Source: DASYUM01 sp036001225 (lineage in GTDB: Bacteria > Methylomirabilota > Methylomirabilia > Rokubacteriales > DASRDR01). Taken from it: a DNA stretch of 21,609 nucleotides. The notes below the pieces were generated by a model. The model did no database searches and was not told where the DNA came from. It worked only from the letters and a program-made list of their open reading frames with translations. Below are positions 12,188 to 20,580 of the stretch, piece after piece; positions within the stretch are counted from its first letter, which is position 1; each line of letters starts with the position of its first letter. The stretch is from contig DASYUM010000146.1 in assembly GCA_036001225.1 (NCBI GenBank), positions 1 to 21,609 on the forward strand, in the 5' to 3' direction. Both the position numbers and the translations under genes were made by a program.

Positions 12188-14848
12188 AGCGGCGACCCGT
12201 CACCGTTCGACACGGCCGAAGGCCGGCGGCTCCTCGACGCCGAGGCTCGCCGCGCGCACTGGCGGCGCTGGGGTCCGTTCCTGGCCGAGCGCCAGTGGGG
12301 CACGGTCCGGGAGGACTACAGCCCGGACGGCACCGCCTGGGAGTACTTCCCCCACGACCACGCGCGGTCACGCGCCTACCGGTGGGGCGAGGACGGGATC
12401 GCCGGGCTCTCCGACCGCCACGGCCTCGTCTGCCTCGCCCTCGCCGTGTGGAATGGCCGCGACCCCTTTCTCAAGGAGCGCCTGTTCGGGCTGACCGGGA
12501 ACCAGGGCAATCACGGCGAGGACGTCAAGGAATACTACTTCTACCTCGACAACACGCCCTGCCACAGCTACATGCGTTACCTCTACAAGTACCCCCAGGC
12601 CGCCTTCCCCTACGAGGCGCTGGTGGTCGAGAACGCCCGCCGCGATCGGCGGCAGCCCGAGTACGAGCTGCTGGATACCGGCGTCTTCGACGGCGAGCGC
12701 TACTTCGACGTGGTCGTGGAGTACGCGAAGGCCGCGCCGGAGGACATCCTCATGCGCATCTCCGCGGTAAACCGCGGGCCCGAGCCGGCCTCGCTCGATC
12801 TGCTCCCCATGCTCTGGTTCCGCAACACGTGGGCGTGGGGGATCGACGAGCGGCAGCCGCGGCTGAAGGCGCACGATCCGATCGAGGGCGGGCTCGTGGT
12901 CCGGGTGACCCATCCCATGTACGGGCGGCGGTGGCTCCTCTGCGCGGGCGCGCCCGAGCTCCTCTTCACGGAGAACGAGACGAACTTCGAGCGCCTGTGG
13001 GGGGTCGCCAACCCGACGTCCTACGTCAAGGACGGGATCAACGACTTCATCGTGCACGGTCGCCCGGACGCCGTGAACCCCGGGCTGTCGGGGACCAAGC
13101 TGGCCGCGCGCTACGCGCTCACCCTGGGGCCGGGGGAAGCGGCCACCATCCGGCTTCGGCTCACCGCCCGCCCCGATCCCGCCCCGTTCGGCTCCGCGTT
13201 CGACGGGACGGTGGCCACCCGGCAGCGCGAGGCCGACGCCTTCTATGCGGCCGTCATCCCCGCCGAGCTTTCCCCGGACGCCCAGAGCGTCATGCGGCAG
13301 GCCTTGGCAGGATTGCTATGGAGCAAGCAGTTCTACCACTTCGACGTCGGGCGCTGGCTGCGGGGCGATCCGGCCGGGCCGCCGCCGCCGCCCGAGCGCC
13401 GGGAGGGCCGCGACCACCGCTGGACGCACCTCTACAACGAGGACGTCCTGTCCATGCCCGACAAGTGGGAATATCCGTGGTACGCGGCCTGGGACCTCGC
13501 CTTCCACGCGATCGCCCTGGCCCTCGTCGATCCCGCCTTCGCCAAGGAGCAGATCGTTCTCCCCCTGCGCGAGTGGTACATGCACCCCAACGGCCAGCTC
13601 CCCGCCTACGAGTGGGCGTTCAGCGACGTGAACCCGCCCGTCCACGCCTGGGCGGCGTTTCGCGTCTACAAGATCGAGCGGCGGGTGCGCGGCCGCGCCG
13701 ACCGCCGCTTCCTGGAGCGGGTCTTCCACAAGTTGCTCCTCAACTTCACCTGGTGGGTGAATCGCAAGGACACCGAGGGACGCAACGTCTTCCAGGGGGG
13801 GTTCCTCGGCCTCGACAACATCGGGGTCTTCGATCGCTCGGCGCCCTTGCCGGCCGGCGGGCACCTCGAGCAGGCCGACGGCACCGCCTGGATGGCCATG
13901 TACTGCCTCAACATGCTCGCCATCGCGCTCGAGCTGGCGCGCGAGAATTCGGCTTACGAGGACGTGGCCTCCAAATTCTTCGAGCACTTCGCCAACATCG
14001 CGCGGGCCATGAACGACGTCGCCGGCGAAGGGATCGAGCTCTGGAACGAGCGCGACGGCTTCTACTACGACGTGCTGCACACGCCCGACGGCGGGGCCCG
14101 CCCGATGCGCCTTCGCTCCCTGGTCGGGCTCATCCCGCTGTTCGCGGTGGAGACGCTCGAGCCCGATGTCGTGGACGTGCTGCCCGGGTTCAGGCGACGC
14201 CTGCAGTGGTTCATCGAGAACCGGCCGGAGCTGGCGAACCACGTGGAGACCGAGACGGCGGCCGATGGGGGGGTCCGGCGGCTGCTGGCCCTGGCCAACC
14301 GCGACCGCCTGCGCCGGGTCCTCCGCTACATGCTGGACGAGGAAGAGTTCCTCGCCCCCTACGGGGTCCGCGCGCTCTCCCGGTACCACCGGGCTCATCC
14401 CTACGTGCTCGCGCTCGGGGGCGCCGAGTACCGGGTCGAGTACGAGCCGGCCGAGTCCTCGACCGGCCTCTTCGGCGGCAACTCGAACTGGCGGGGACCG
14501 ATCTGGTTTCCGGTCAACTTCCTCCTGATCGAATCACTGCAGAAGTACCACTACTTCTTCGGGGACGCGCTGAAGGTCGAGTGCCCGACCGGCTCCGGTC
14601 AGCGGCTGACGCTGTGGGAGGTGGCCGCCGAGCTCTCCCGCCGGCTCACCCGGCTCTTCCTGCGGGGCCCCGACGGCCGGCGTCCGGTATACGGCGGGAC
14701 GGAGACGTTCCAGAACGATCCGCACTGGCGGGACCTCGTCCTCTTCTACGAGTACTTCCACGGCGACAACGGGGCCGGGCTCGGGGCCAGCCACCAGACC
14801 GGCTGGACGGCACTGGTGGCCAAGCTCCTCCAGCAGTCCGGTGAGTGA
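12179..14848 (+). CDS. GH63/MGH1-like glycoside hydrolase (putative glucosidase)
   Basis: A large cytoplasmic-looking protein (889 residues, no signal peptide) of the bacterial glucosidase group related to GH63 and the MGH1-like (alpha/alpha)6-barrel hydrolases. Signatures are WGTVREDYSPDGTAWEYFPH, RAYRWGEDGIAG, LKERLFGLTGNQGNHGEDVK, EYYFYLDNTPCHSYMRYLYK, YPWYAAWDLAFH (D439), GNSNWRGPIWFPVNF (768-780 region) and FYEYFHGDNGAGLGASHQTG (E858). By analogy with GH63 enzymes, D439 is the likely acid and E858 the likely base; this is inference. Members act on short alpha-glucosides or glucosyl/mannosyl-glycerate, but specificity is unassigned here. ATG 12179 is the first start in the frame; a ribosome site is lacking. 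Same strand and order as the transporter-LLM operon. Confidence 0.9.
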   Translation: MPDSGDPSPFDTAEGRRLLDAEARRAHWRRWGPFLAERQWGTVREDYSPDGTAWEYFPHDHARSRAYRWGEDGIAGLSDRHGLVCLALAVWNGRDPFLKERLFGLTGNQGNHGEDVKEYYFYLDNTPCHSYMRYLYKYPQAAFPYEALVVENARRDRRQPEYELLDTGVFDGERYFDVVVEYAKAAPEDILMRISAVNRGPEPASLDLLPMLWFRNTWAWGIDERQPRLKAHDPIEGGLVVRVTHPMYGRRWLLCAGAPELLFTENETNFERLWGVANPTSYVKDGINDFIVHGRPDAVNPGLSGTKLAARYALTLGPGEAATIRLRLTARPDPAPFGSAFDGTVATRQREADAFYAAVIPAELSPDAQSVMRQALAGLLWSKQFYHFDVGRWLRGDPAGPPPPPERREGRDHRWTHLYNEDVLSMPDKWEYPWYAAWDLAFHAIALALVDPAFAKEQIVLPLREWYMHPNGQLPAYEWAFSDVNPPVHAWAAFRVYKIERRVRGRADRRFLERVFHKLLLNFTWWVNRKDTEGRNVFQGGFLGLDNIGVFDRSAPLPAGGHLEQADGTAWMAMYCLNMLAIALELARENSAYEDVASKFFEHFANIARAMNDVAGEGIELWNERDGFYYDVLHTPDGGARPMRLRSLVGLIPLFAVETLEPDVVDVLPGFRRRLQWFIENRPELANHVETETAADGGVRRLLALANRDRLRRVLRYMLDEEEFLAPYGVRALSRYHRAHPYVLALGGAEYRVEYEPAESSTGLFGGNSNWRGPIWFPVNFLLIESLQKYHYFFGDALKVECPTGSGQRLTLWEVAAELSRRLTRLFLRGPDGRRPVYGGTETFQNDPHWRDLVLFYEYFHGDNGAGLGASHQTGWTALVAKLLQQSGE

Positions 14849-14919
14849 TCTGGCGGCTCGACGAGCGCCGGCCGGGCCTCCGCCGGCCCTGGGCTGAGAG
14901 CCGCCGGCCAGGCGCGGTC

Positions 14920-15531
14920 CTACTGCCGCACGAGGAAGTGGGCGCGCCGATTCTGCGCCCAGCAGGCCTCGATCCGCTCGGTGCAGAACGGCCGCTCCTC
15001 GCCGTAGCTCAGCAGGTTGATCCGTGCGCGGTCGATCCCCAGTGCCGCCAGGTAGTCGCGGGTCGCCGCCGCGCGCCGCTCGCCGAGCGCCAGGTTGTAC
15101 TCGTTGGTGCCGCGCTCGTCGGCGTGCCCCTCGATCAGGAGGAGCGCCTGCGGGTGGGTGCGGAGCCAGTACGCGCTCTGCTCCAGGGCCGGGCGGTCCT
15201 CCGGACGGATCGCGTAGCGGTCGAATTCGAAGTGGACGTCGCGGAGCGCGGCGGTTTCGGTGAAGCCGGCCGGCGACGGGAGGGCGGGAATCGTGATGCC
15301 CGCCAGCGTGGTCCCGCTCGCGGCGCGCTGGCGGTCGAGCTCGGCCAGGAGATGGTCCCCGTCTCGGACCGGCAGGCCCGGGGCCGTCCCCATGCCGGCC
15401 TGTCCCATCGGGGTCTCCCCGGTGCCCATCGAGCCCGGGGAGCCGGCGCGCTTCGCGCAGCCGCTCAGGATCGCCGTGGTCAGGAAGAGAGCCGCCAGGG
15501 TGAACGCGATCTGCCAGAGTCTTCGCGCCAT
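14920..15531 (-). CDS. pal: Peptidoglycan-associated lipoprotein, Pal/OmpA family
   Basis: Pal anchors the outer membrane to peptidoglycan and works with the Tol proteins during constriction. The 203-residue precursor has a signal peptide with lipobox LSGC (C25), a flexible Gly/Met/Pro-rich linker and an OmpA_C domain from about residue 95. That domain contains VHFEFDRYAIRPEDR, GHADERGTNEYNLALGERRA (135-154) with D138 and R153 positioned to bind diaminopimelate, and INLLSYGEERP. C183 and C190 could form a disulfide near the C-terminus, followed by CWAQNRRAHFLV. ATG 15529-15531 has GGGAGGG five bases upstream. TolA, TolB, TolQ and TolR are not adjacent, so it may be a stand-alone paralogue; the gene symbol reflects family only. 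Confidence 0.9.
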   Translation of the reverse strand: MARRLWQIAFTLAALFLTTAILSGCAKRAGSPGSMGTGETPMGQAGMGTAPGLPVRDGDHLLAELDRQRAASGTTLAGITIPALPSPAGFTETAALRDVHFEFDRYAIRPEDRPALEQSAYWLRTHPQALLLIEGHADERGTNEYNLALGERRAAATRDYLAALGIDRARINLLSYGEERPFCTERIEACWAQNRRAHFLVRQ

Positions 15532-15662
15532 AGTTCCCTCCCGATCGTCGCGTGATGACGCAGGCCGGTAGGAAGCTGCAACGTGCCTGCCATCAGACCC
15601 TGCGGCTAAGCCGGCGCGACGGTGAGGGTGAGCCCGGGCCAAGCGGCAGCGCGTGTCAGCGC

Positions 15663-15688
15663 GGCACGGGAGGCGTGCCAGTCTGGCA
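15663..15688. other. Two overlapping inverted repeats between M1 peptidase and pal
   Basis: GGCACG/CGTGCC (15663-15668 with 15674-15679, 5-base loop) and the 13-bp near-palindrome TGCCAG-T-CTGGCA (15676-15688) share bases 15676-15679, so only one can form at a time. They lie about 50 bp past the M1 peptidase stop and 130 bp before pal on the minus strand. They could be a terminator for the former or an operator for the latter. The rest of 15532-15737 shows no gene. Confidence 0.35.
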
Positions 15689-15737
15689 TCGCGCCGCGTC
15701 GGCGGTGGGGTGCGCCGAGCGACGGGGGCGGGAGAAC

Positions 15738-18242
15738 CTACCGCGGCGCCGGTGCGGGCGCGGGCGGGCGCGGGCGCAGGCGACGCTCGACGTCCCCGCG
15801 GATGGCCCGGATGGCCTCGGCGGCGGTGCGGCAGATGCGGCCATCGACATCCACCGCCTCGGCCAGCCGCTCGAGCCGGGGCAGGGCCCGGTCGTCACCG
15901 AGCCGGCCGAGGGCGGCGATGGCAGCGAGCTGGACGCGCAGGTAGGGGTCGCGGGTGCGGGCCAGCAGCGTGCGGAGCGTCGGCGTATCGCCGCGCCCGA
16001 CTTGGGCGAGCGCCCGGATCGCCGCCATCCGGGCGGGGTGCGGCCCTCCGTAGCGCGTGCGCGCGCGCAGTGACGCCAGCGCGCCCGGGGCCCCGAGGTC
16101 GGCGAGGCCCTCGACCGCTCCCACCCGCACGGTGTCGTTCCACGACTCCGCTTCGGCCAGGGCTCGGCGGAGCGCCGGGAGGGCCGCCGCCTCGCGGGTC
16201 CGGCCGAGGGCCCGTAGGGCCTCGGCCTGGACGAAGTACGACGGGTCGTCGGTCGCCAGGCGGTCGAACAGCGGCAGCAGGCGGGCGCTCCGAAATTCGC
16301 CGAGGGCCCGCACCACGGCCCGGCGCACACGCGGATCGGCGGTGCGGGCGGCGCGGACGAGGGCCGCCAGCGCGCGGTCGCTGCGGAGCTGGCCGAGCGC
16401 CGCGGCGATCTCGGCGCGGACCGCCCAGTGCCGCTCGCGGCCGAGCGCCGTTGCCAGCCCGGCCCCGGCCTCCGCCGAGCCCAGGCCGCCGAGCGCCTGG
16501 GCGGCCCAGATCCGCCCGACCGGATGCGGGTCGCGCGCGAGCTGCGCCTGCCAGCACGCCGGCGGCAGGGTGACCTCGAATCGGCCGAGGAGCCAGTGGT
16601 CGGGATCCACGCGCACCATGATCGGTTCGGCCGGCAGCCGGTAGGTGAAGCGCTGCTCCTTCTGCTCGACGGTCTCTCGAGCCCGCCGCCGGGCGGCGGC
16701 GGCGCGACCCCAGGCGAACTCGACCTCGAATGGCATCGCGAAGAGCGGCACCTCGTCACCGGACTTCTGCGTCTGCCGAACCACCAGGTGGGCCCGGCGC
16801 GCCCGCGCGTCCCACCAGTAGACGACGCGGTACTCGGGGTGGCCGGCCTTGAAGATCCACTGGTCGAAAAACCGCCGCAGGTTGCGCCCGGTGGCTTCCT
16901 CGATGGCGACCGCGAGATCGGCCGTCTCCACCGACCCCCCGCGGTGCTTCCGGGTGTAGTGGCGGATCGCCCGCCAGAAGTCGGCCTCGCCGAGGACGTA
17001 GCGGAGCATGTGGAGGACGCAGGCGCCCTTTTCGTAGAGGTGCCGGTCGAAGAGATCGGCCGGGGTCCGCCAGAGGTTGGTGACGATGGGCCGGCGATAG
17101 CGCTCCTTGTCTTCGTCGAGGTAGGACCGGGCGTTCCGCCACATCTCGATCGCGAAGTCGTCGCGACCCTTGTCGTGCTCGACGAAGAGCGCGTCGAAGT
17201 AGGTCGCGAACGATTCGTTGAGCCAGGCCTGGCTCCAGTCGCGGCAGGTGAGGAGGTCGCCGTACCACTGGTGCGCCAGCTCGTGGGCCATGAGCCCGGT
17301 CGCCATCGGCTCGACCTCGAGATGGGCGCGCTCGTCGTGGAGATAGACGTCGGTCTGCGTCGTGGCCGAGGTGTTTTCCATGCCGCCGTAGATGAAGTCG
17401 GCGGCGGCCACCTGGGCGTACTTCTCGTACGGGTAGCGGAGCCCGGTGACGCGGGAGAAGAACGCCATGGCCCGGGGGGTCGTGCCGAACGCGCGGCGCA
17501 GGTCGGCTTCGCGCCCGCGCTCGCAGTAGTAGGTGATGGGGATGCCGCGCCAGCGGTCCCGCAGCTCGCGGAAGCGCCCGACGGCCAGCGTGACCAGGTA
17601 GGGGGAATGCGGGGTGGCGATCCGCCAGTGCCAGGTCACGCGGCCCCGTCGCCGGCGCCGCCCCACCAGCCGCCCGTTGGAGACGGCGACGAAGTCGGCC
17701 GGCACCGTGGCGGCGAGCTCGGTGGTCGCCTTCTCGTGGGGCGCGTCGTGGCAGGGGAACCAGTAGCGGGCGTACTCGTCCTGGCACTGGCTCCACACCT
17801 GGATCGGGCGCCGCGGATAGGCGCGGTCGGGCCGAATGAAGTAAAGCCCGAGCTTCGGACGGACGACCCGGTAGTCCACGCGGACCACGGTCTCCTCTCC
17901 CGCGTGGAGGGCCTCGGGCAGCCGGACCGTCAGGCGGCGCCCGTCATAGCGGTGCGACAGTCGCCGACCGGTGGCGCCCGCCGCCCGCACCCCTCGGAAG
18001 CCGACGGCGTCGAAGGCGACCTCCCGCACCCCATCCCGGAACGCGCGGAAGGTCGTCGCGCAGCGCGCGATGACGGCGCCGGCCGCGAGGTCGAGGTCGA
18101 GGTCGAGCCGGATGTGGAGCGTATCGACGGAGCGGTCGGGGGCGTAGCGCGGCTCGGTCCCCGGCAGCGCGTAGCGTGGGTCCGGCGCCACGCCGGCGCC
18201 GACGGTCAGGTCGCCGAGATCGACGCGGCGGCAGTAGTCCAA
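15738..18242 (-). CDS. M1 family aminopeptidase with C-terminal HEAT repeats
   Basis: A zinc metallopeptidase of 834 residues that removes N-terminal residues from peptides. The substrate-anchoring GGMENT motif (GAMEN type) is at 286-291. The zinc site HELAH-x18-E gives H320, E321 (catalytic), H324 and E343, and Y403 in HLYEKGACVLHML is the likely transition-state tyrosine. From about residue 565 to 815 the chain consists of repeated helical pairs such as AEIAAALGQLRSDRALAALV and LRVQLAAIAALGRLGDDRAL, typical of HEAT/PBS-lyase-type repeats, then a Pro/Ala tail. There is no signal peptide, so it is probably cytoplasmic. TTG at 18240-18242 is used because GGGGAGG lies six bases upstream and no ATG/GTG fits. 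It follows the YfhO gene by 18 bp, in one transcript. Confidence 0.93.
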   Translation of the reverse strand: MDYCRRVDLGDLTVGAGVAPDPRYALPGTEPRYAPDRSVDTLHIRLDLDLDLAAGAVIARCATTFRAFRDGVREVAFDAVGFRGVRAAGATGRRLSHRYDGRRLTVRLPEALHAGEETVVRVDYRVVRPKLGLYFIRPDRAYPRRPIQVWSQCQDEYARYWFPCHDAPHEKATTELAATVPADFVAVSNGRLVGRRRRRGRVTWHWRIATPHSPYLVTLAVGRFRELRDRWRGIPITYYCERGREADLRRAFGTTPRAMAFFSRVTGLRYPYEKYAQVAAADFIYGGMENTSATTQTDVYLHDERAHLEVEPMATGLMAHELAHQWYGDLLTCRDWSQAWLNESFATYFDALFVEHDKGRDDFAIEMWRNARSYLDEDKERYRRPIVTNLWRTPADLFDRHLYEKGACVLHMLRYVLGEADFWRAIRHYTRKHRGGSVETADLAVAIEEATGRNLRRFFDQWIFKAGHPEYRVVYWWDARARRAHLVVRQTQKSGDEVPLFAMPFEVEFAWGRAAAARRRARETVEQKEQRFTYRLPAEPIMVRVDPDHWLLGRFEVTLPPACWQAQLARDPHPVGRIWAAQALGGLGSAEAGAGLATALGRERHWAVRAEIAAALGQLRSDRALAALVRAARTADPRVRRAVVRALGEFRSARLLPLFDRLATDDPSYFVQAEALRALGRTREAAALPALRRALAEAESWNDTVRVGAVEGLADLGAPGALASLRARTRYGGPHPARMAAIRALAQVGRGDTPTLRTLLARTRDPYLRVQLAAIAALGRLGDDRALPRLERLAEAVDVDGRICRTAAEAIRAIRGDVERRLRPRPPAPAPAPR

Positions 18243-18260
18243 TCGAAACCTCCCCCCCAG

Positions 18261-20528
18261 CTATGCGGTAGCGTTGCCCACCCCACCCCGCGGCCGCCCG
18301 GCCGCGATCCCGGCGATCGCCCCCACCGCCAGGAGCGTCCCCCAGCTCACGATCACGAGCGCCGGCCAACCCACCGGGCGATACGTGAAGCGGACCTCGT
18401 TCGATCCGGCCTCCACCCGCACCGCTCGGAAGACGAAGTCTCCGCCCCAGACCTCCGCGGGGGCCCCGTTCACCGTCGCCTGCCAGCCGGGGGCCCACCG
18501 GTCGGTCACCAGGAGCCAGCCCGGGCCGGGACACCGGACGGCCAGCTCGAGTCGATCGGGCGTGTAGCGCCGCACCTCGGCGCCGACCCGCTCCGCCCCT
18601 CCGAGACGCGCCACGGCGGCCGCCTCCCCGTCAGGGCCGGCGGCGCCCGGCTGGACATCCGCGATCCGCGCCATCGCCGGCGGCGGATGCACCACCAGGA
18701 CGGGGGCGCCGATTGCCTCGCTGCGCGCGACGAACGCCGCGAAGGCGGCGTCGGTGGGCGCCGTGGTCGCGACCTCGCGGGCATACCAGAGCCGCTCGGC
18801 GCCGGTCGCCATGCCGGCCAGGACCGGCCGCCCGGCCAGCTCGCGGTGAAAGCGATTGGCGAGGGCGACGAAGTTCTCCAGCGTGGCGAGCTTGAGCGGC
18901 AAGTTCTTGTTGGTCGGCTGACCCCCGATCCAACGGGGTGGGCGGAGCTCCCGGCGGAGACCGTGGGGGGTGAGATCGAGGCGCGGGCTCCGCTCGGCGT
19001 CGAGCAGCGCCCAGACTCGGCGCGGGCGCCCCGTCTCGTACACGGTCGGCGCGGCCAGGCTCAGCGTGAGCGCCGCGTCCACCAGGGCGAGCCCGCCCAC
19101 CAGGACGGGGAGAAGCGGCGTCCGGGCGGTGAGCCAGAGCCAGGCCGCCACCGCGACGAGGCCGGGCCAGACCAGCGCCAGGTGCAGCGTGGCCAACCGC
19201 GGGGTCGGTCCCGGGTCGGCGACGCGCGCCACGACGGCGGCATAGGCGACGCCGGCGAGGACCGCGGCCGCCGCCGCGGTCGCGACGAAGCGCCCCCAGA
19301 TCGGGGCCGCCGGGTCCCGGATCGCCGCCTCGAGATCGCGCGTGGCCAGGAGCGCCAGGATGCTCGCGGCCACCATCGCGTAAACCCGGACGAAGCCCGG
19401 ATGCCGGAAGTAGCGCGTGGCCGGCAGGAGGTCGTAGAGCCAGCCGCGCAGCGGCAGGTGACGGCCGAGCGCATACACCAGCACCGCGAGTCCGACCCCG
19501 ACCAGCCACCAACGCCAGCGGGCGGCGGGGCGCGCCGCGAGCGCGAGCCCGGCCAGGGCGGTGACCGTGGCGCCGAGGTACACGCTCGCGGTGGAGACGT
19601 CGGTGGGCGTCCAGAGCCCGCGGTTGGGTCGCGGCAGCTGGAGGACCGAAAGATAGGGACTGGCGGCGGTCGCGAGCGCCCCGGGGTGGAGCGCGTTGGA
19701 TTCCACGGCGACTTCCCGCGGCAGCGGTCCGACCCGGTCGCTGTAGCCCCGCGTCTCCCGGAGGAGCCCGACGTAGGGCGGGGCCAGGACCAGCACGCCG
19801 GTGGCGCCCCCTACCGCCATCACGCGGGCGACGGTGCCGAGGCTCGGCCGCGCGCCGTCCGAGTCGGGGCACGCCCAGCGCCCGAACGCCCACAGCGCGG
19901 CGAAAACGGCGTTCAGCACCGCGAGCAACGGGTACGCGCCGAGGGCCGACAGCCCCCACAGGGCGCCGGCCTCGACGGCGGGCCGCCGGCGCCCCGATGC
20001 CAGCGCGACGTCGAGCCGCCAGAGGACGAAGGGGAGCCCGGCGATGGGATAGAGGAGCGAGGTGTGCTCCGCGTGGCCGGTATAGAAGCCGGAGAACGCA
20101 AACCCGAGGGCCACGACCGCCGCCCCCCAGGCGGGCGCGCCCAGGTGGCGGGCCAGGACGACGAAGCCGAGCGGACCGGTGAGCCACAACAGCATCCAGT
20201 ACGCTCGGAATCCCGCCTCCGACCCGCCGACGATGGCCCCAACGAAGACGGTGAGGGGCGAAAAGGTGCCGAGCTGGGGATCGGCGAAGTCGGGAGCGCC
20301 GCCGCTCGTCCACGGGTCCCAGAGCAGGAGCCGGCCGGCGCGGGCGTGGTCCGCGACCAGCGTGAAGTACGGCGCGAAGAAATCGTCGCCGTCCCACTTG
20401 GGGCCGGCCGAACCGTCGAGCAGTCGGAAGTTGGCGCCGAGCAGGACGGCCGCGACCGCCACCGCGGCGATGAACCAGGCGCGCCGCCCCCTGTCCGGGA
20501 GGTCGGGGGCCTCGGACCGGGTCGGCAC
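18261..20528 (-). CDS. YfhO family multi-spanning membrane protein
   Basis: A 755-residue integral membrane protein of the YfhO (GT-C-like) family, members of which are linked to glycosylation of lipid-linked or wall polymers. A first helix (AWFIAAVAVAAVLLGANF) is followed by the acidic loop KWDGDDFFAPYFTLVADHAR and LWDPWTSGGAPDFADPQLGT, which match the YfhO N-terminal pattern. About ten further helices follow up to about residue 510. The C-terminal soluble region ends in the family-typical DRWAPGWQATVNGAPAEV and a last helix (WPALVIVSWGTLLAVGAIAG). GTG at 20526-20528 is used with AAGGGG just upstream. A promoter with a perfect -35 lies directly in front. The downstream partner is the M1 aminopeptidase. 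Substrate and acceptor are not predictable. Confidence 0.87.
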   Translation of the reverse strand: MPTRSEAPDLPDRGRRAWFIAAVAVAAVLLGANFRLLDGSAGPKWDGDDFFAPYFTLVADHARAGRLLLWDPWTSGGAPDFADPQLGTFSPLTVFVGAIVGGSEAGFRAYWMLLWLTGPLGFVVLARHLGAPAWGAAVVALGFAFSGFYTGHAEHTSLLYPIAGLPFVLWRLDVALASGRRRPAVEAGALWGLSALGAYPLLAVLNAVFAALWAFGRWACPDSDGARPSLGTVARVMAVGGATGVLVLAPPYVGLLRETRGYSDRVGPLPREVAVESNALHPGALATAASPYLSVLQLPRPNRGLWTPTDVSTASVYLGATVTALAGLALAARPAARWRWWLVGVGLAVLVYALGRHLPLRGWLYDLLPATRYFRHPGFVRVYAMVAASILALLATRDLEAAIRDPAAPIWGRFVATAAAAAVLAGVAYAAVVARVADPGPTPRLATLHLALVWPGLVAVAAWLWLTARTPLLPVLVGGLALVDAALTLSLAAPTVYETGRPRRVWALLDAERSPRLDLTPHGLRRELRPPRWIGGQPTNKNLPLKLATLENFVALANRFHRELAGRPVLAGMATGAERLWYAREVATTAPTDAAFAAFVARSEAIGAPVLVVHPPPAMARIADVQPGAAGPDGEAAAVARLGGAERVGAEVRRYTPDRLELAVRCPGPGWLLVTDRWAPGWQATVNGAPAEVWGGDFVFRAVRVEAGSNEVRFTYRPVGWPALVIVSWGTLLAVGAIAGIAAGRPRGGVGNATA

Positions 20529-20534
20529 GCCCCT

Positions 20535-20563
20535 TGTCTATCGGCTGGGTCCCGGCTTGTCAA
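20535..20563 (-). promoter_or_regulatory. Sigma70-type promoter of the yfhO-M1 operon
   Basis: On the minus strand TTGACA (20558-20563) is a perfect -35, spaced exactly 17 bp from TAGACA (20535-20540). The -10 ends only six bases before the GTG start, so the transcript would be leaderless or nearly so, unless the true start codon lies further in. The divergent GGT gene begins at 20581. Confidence 0.6.
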
Positions 20564-20566
20564 GCC
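20554..20566. promoter_or_regulatory. Palindrome overlapping the -35 element (candidate operator)
   Basis: GGCTTG-T-CAAGCC is a perfect 6-bp inverted repeat around one central base and covers the -35 hexamer of the yfhO promoter. It lies 14 bp before the divergent GGT start. A regulator bound here could affect both genes; this is inference from position. Confidence 0.4.
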
Positions 20567-20580
20567 AGGCCGCGCCGGGC

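Noticed and set aside
14849..14919. A terminator between the convergent glycosidase and pal genes
   Set aside because: Several GCCGGC/GGGCC repeats can pair, but none gives a clear single stem with a T-tract; I could not choose one honestly.
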